Part shown: positions 62,273 through 64,000 of the stretch, piece after piece
How positions within the stretch are numbered: the stretch's first letter is position 1
Layout: each line of letters starts with the position of its first letter
NCBI GenBank assembly: GCA_028280485.1
Contig: JANQLS010000085.1
Location: 1 to 64,000, forward strand
Origin: Planctomycetota bacterium
GTDB lineage: Bacteria > Planctomycetota > UBA8108 > JACQVS01
Direction of reading: 5' to 3'
DNA: 64,000 nt
Position numbers and translations under genes: made by a program
Notes under the pieces: model-generated
Told to the model about the DNA's origin: nothing
Database searches by the model: none
What the model saw: the letters and a program-made list of their open reading frames with translations, nothing else

Positions 62273-63103
62273 ATGTCTGAGCCAAAAATTCAATCACATA
62301 TCGAATTCCCCTCATTAGGAGAAGTTTGTCGATTAGGTTTAGCGACTCGAGGAAATACGAAACTCGACCCCGAGGATGTTTTATATGCCATAGAATGGGG
62401 TATCAATTTTTTAAATTGGTGTGGCTACGACGACGGAATTGCAAAAGCGGTTCAACAACTGGGTTCTAAACGAAACGAAGTCGCTGTTTCTTTGCAGCTT
62501 CGGGCGAAGTCAGTTGAAGAAGCTAAGCGAGAATTAGACGACTATCTTCAGCTTTTGGGGACGGATCACATTGAACTCATCACCCATTACTACGTGGAAG
62601 GACCTTCCGATTGGAATGGTTTAACGCAAGAACAAAGCGTGCGCAGTTATCTTGAACAATTGAAGGCGCAAGGGATCATTCAAGCGATCGGGATCACCAC
62701 TCACGATCGCGACTTAGCGGGAGAAGTCGCGCGAATGAAAGAAGTCGATGCGGTGATGGTTCGTTACAATGCCGCTCACCGCGGAGCTCAAGAGCAGATT
62801 TTTCCGTATACCCATCAGAACCAAGTTCCAGTGATCGCCTATACCGCACTGCGTTGGGGAAAATTGTTGGAGTCGACTCCCGATGATCCCCACGGCTTCA
62901 ATCCCCCCGCCGCTCCTTCTTGGTATAAATACGTTCTCGAAAATCCAGCAGTCGATCTTTGCCTCTTCGCCCCAAATGGGAGGAACGAATTGATGGAGAA
63001 CTTGGATGAAATTCAAAATTGGGAGCCATTAGATCCAAATCTCAAGCTTGAGATGGAAGCTCACGGTGATCGAGTGCGGCAAGCTCACCGTTATTTTCCT
63101 TAG
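62273..63103 (+). CDS. Aldo/keto reductase family protein
   Basis: The 276-residue protein shows the TIM-barrel AKR pattern: CRLGLATRGN, YAIEWGINFLNWCGYDDGIA (about 39-58) where the conserved Tyr lies in GYD, and LLGTDHIELITHYYVEG. The usual FDTAxxYG reads FLNWCGYDDG, so the catalytic Asp-Thr-Ala is altered while Tyr and the later His (ITHYYV) are kept. It is probably NADPH-dependent, but activity is not certain. Single gene with a repeat pair downstream. Confidence 0.85.
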   Translation: MSEPKIQSHIEFPSLGEVCRLGLATRGNTKLDPEDVLYAIEWGINFLNWCGYDDGIAKAVQQLGSKRNEVAVSLQLRAKSVEEAKRELDDYLQLLGTDHIELITHYYVEGPSDWNGLTQEQSVRSYLEQLKAQGIIQAIGITTHDRDLAGEVARMKEVDAVMVRYNAAHRGAQEQIFPYTHQNQVPVIAYTALRWGKLLESTPDDPHGFNPPAAPSWYKYVLENPAVDLCLFAPNGRNELMENLDEIQNWEPLDPNLKLEMEAHGDRVRQAHRYFP

Positions 63104-63157
63104 AGAGTCAGAGAATCTGAGCTGACAGACTTCGGTTTTATAAGTTCCTCGATCAGA

Positions 63158-63310
63158 TTAACTAGCCCGGAGCGTGAGCGACGGGACATTTGAAAGTTAC
63201 TCTAAAGTGTTTAGTGGGTGAGATCTAAATACCTTATTTTCCATGAACTGCTAGATGATTTAAGAATTCTACAGGACAGGATCCCGTCGCTGACGCTCCG
63301 GGCTAGTTAA
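63158..63310. repeat. Inverted pair of CCCGGAGCGTGAGCGACGGG repeats
   Basis: Arms at 63158-63186 and 63282-63310, inverted, bordered by TTAACTAG and CTAGTTAA. Same family as 9426-9570 and 32708-32850. The region 63104-63445 holds this repeat and no gene; the next gene begins at 63446. Confidence 0.75.
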
Positions 63311-63445
63311 CGGAGTTCTTAAAAATGAACAACCTTCCCCAGACACCTTTTCCCTGCGCTCTGATTGTGTAAAATACTGGGCCCACATTTGGGTGCTCAA
63401 TTTTGGAGCCCCCCACTAACTAGCAAAATGGAAAGGTGTTCAAAA

Positions 63446-64000
63446 ATGAAGCCAGTGACATTGGGACTCATCATCGGAAATCGTGGTTTTTTCCCAAGCC
63501 ATCTCTGTGAATCAGGCCGAAAAAGTATACTCGACGTTTTAGAGAAAGCCGGATTCAAAGTCATCACCTTAGGTGTCGACGAAACAGAATTTGGAAGTAT
63601 CGAAAGCCTTGAAGACGCCAGGAAATGTGGCGCTCTCTTTAAGAAGCATGCCGAAGAAATTGATGGTGTTCTCGTTACTCTTCCTAATTTCGGTGACGAA
63701 AAAGCAGTCGCCAATGCCCTTCGCTGGTCGGGTTTGAGAGTTCCCGTCTTGGTTCACGCATTTGCTGATGATGCAGCGAACATGATGATCACGGATCGTC
63801 GTGACAGCTTCTGCGGAAAGATGTCGGTTTGCAACAACTTGACTCAATACGAAATTCCTTTCAGCTTAACCTCGCTTCACACCTGTGATCCTACGAGCGC
63901 CTCCTTCGCTGGAGACTTGGCTCGATTCGATGCCATCTGTAGAGTCGTTCGATCAGTTAGAAACCTTCGAATCGGTGCCTTGGGCGCGAGACCTCAAGCT
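63446..64000 (+). CDS. L-fucose/L-arabinose isomerase-like protein, partial
   Basis: The gene begins at 63446 and runs past the window edge, so only the first 185 residues are seen. They begin MKPVTLGLIIGNRGFFPSHL, then VLEKAGFKVITLG, EEIDGVLVTLPNFGDEKAVA, VLVHAFADD and DSFCGKMSVCNNL. This is the N-terminal pattern of the sugar isomerase (FucI/AraA-like) fold. AAAGG lies nine bases before the ATG; an in-frame ATG at 63428 would add six residues. The catalytic region lies beyond the window, so the function is tentative. Confidence 0.75.
   Translation, partial: MKPVTLGLIIGNRGFFPSHLCESGRKSILDVLEKAGFKVITLGVDETEFGSIESLEDARKCGALFKKHAEEIDGVLVTLPNFGDEKAVANALRWSGLRVPVLVHAFADDAANMMITDRRDSFCGKMSVCNNLTQYEIPFSLTSLHTCDPTSASFAGDLARFDAICRVVRSVRNLRIGALGARPQA

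Overview
The window looks like chromosomal DNA of a moderate-to-low GC bacterium of the PVC group, most likely a planctomycete. The evidence is two Tat-exported DUF1501 proteins, a PSD1-type (DUF1549/DUF1553) cytochrome-c-like protein, a sulfatase, a TPR/FG-GAP/ASPIC-UnbV protein, a dockerin-like tail, an ECF sigma factor fused to a membrane segment and a long extracytoplasmic region, and lipoprotein and beta-barrel signals. There is no rRNA, prophage or CRISPR array. Two tRNA genes, Gly(GCC) and Ser(GCU), both encode their CCA ends. Species cannot be named from sequence alone.

Layout. 0.4-4.1 kb (minus): sensor kinase, receiver-only regulator and glgC. 4.4-5.2 kb: ttcA. 5.4-9.4 kb (plus): peptide/oligopeptide ABC importer (binding protein and two permeases, no ATPase). 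9.8-11.2 kb: HtrA/Deg protease. 11.5-14.2 kb (minus): feoA, feoB and a Cys-rich membrane partner. 14.7-25.2 kb: two divergent blocks, DUF1501 plus PSD1 protein (minus) and deacetylase-like, sulfatase and ASPIC/UnbV proteins (plus), plausibly for extracellular polymer use. 25-31.8 kb: RmlD-like reductase, a broken RAYT transposase, tRNA-Gly, pyrE, a STAS/receiver/ATPase fusion, fabZ and a divergent dnaA, with two candidate replication-related regions around dnaA. 32-41 kb: tRNA-Ser, a TPR protein, a beta-barrel protein, and the sigma-fusion/CotH operon. 41-46 kb: small envelope proteins, PhzF, DUF2071, Rrf2/NsrR-like regulator, lipoprotein protease. 46.5-51 kb: scpA, fmt, rsmB-like. 51-58 kb: molybdopterin oxidoreductase, HyuB, asparaginase-like lipoprotein, second DUF1501 protein. 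58-64 kb: dockerin-like Cys-repeat protein, YheT hydrolase, ParA, aldo/keto reductase, and the 5' part of a sugar-isomerase-like gene.

The most unusual feature is the intergenic DNA. It is full of short GC-rich palindromes of at least eight sequence families, mostly arranged as inverted pairs (REPIN- or MITE-like), some nested. Their outer ends carry TAG/CTA, and six genes take their TAG stop codon from such a repeat; another gene has one in its coding sequence. A separate element, present twice, folds into three hairpins whose stems differ between copies but stay paired. Other notable points are an HUH-deleted RAYT between palindrome pairs, a ParA that seems to start at CTG, a DnaA with altered Walker and DNA-contact motifs, and an approximately 130-residue acidic tail on ScpA.
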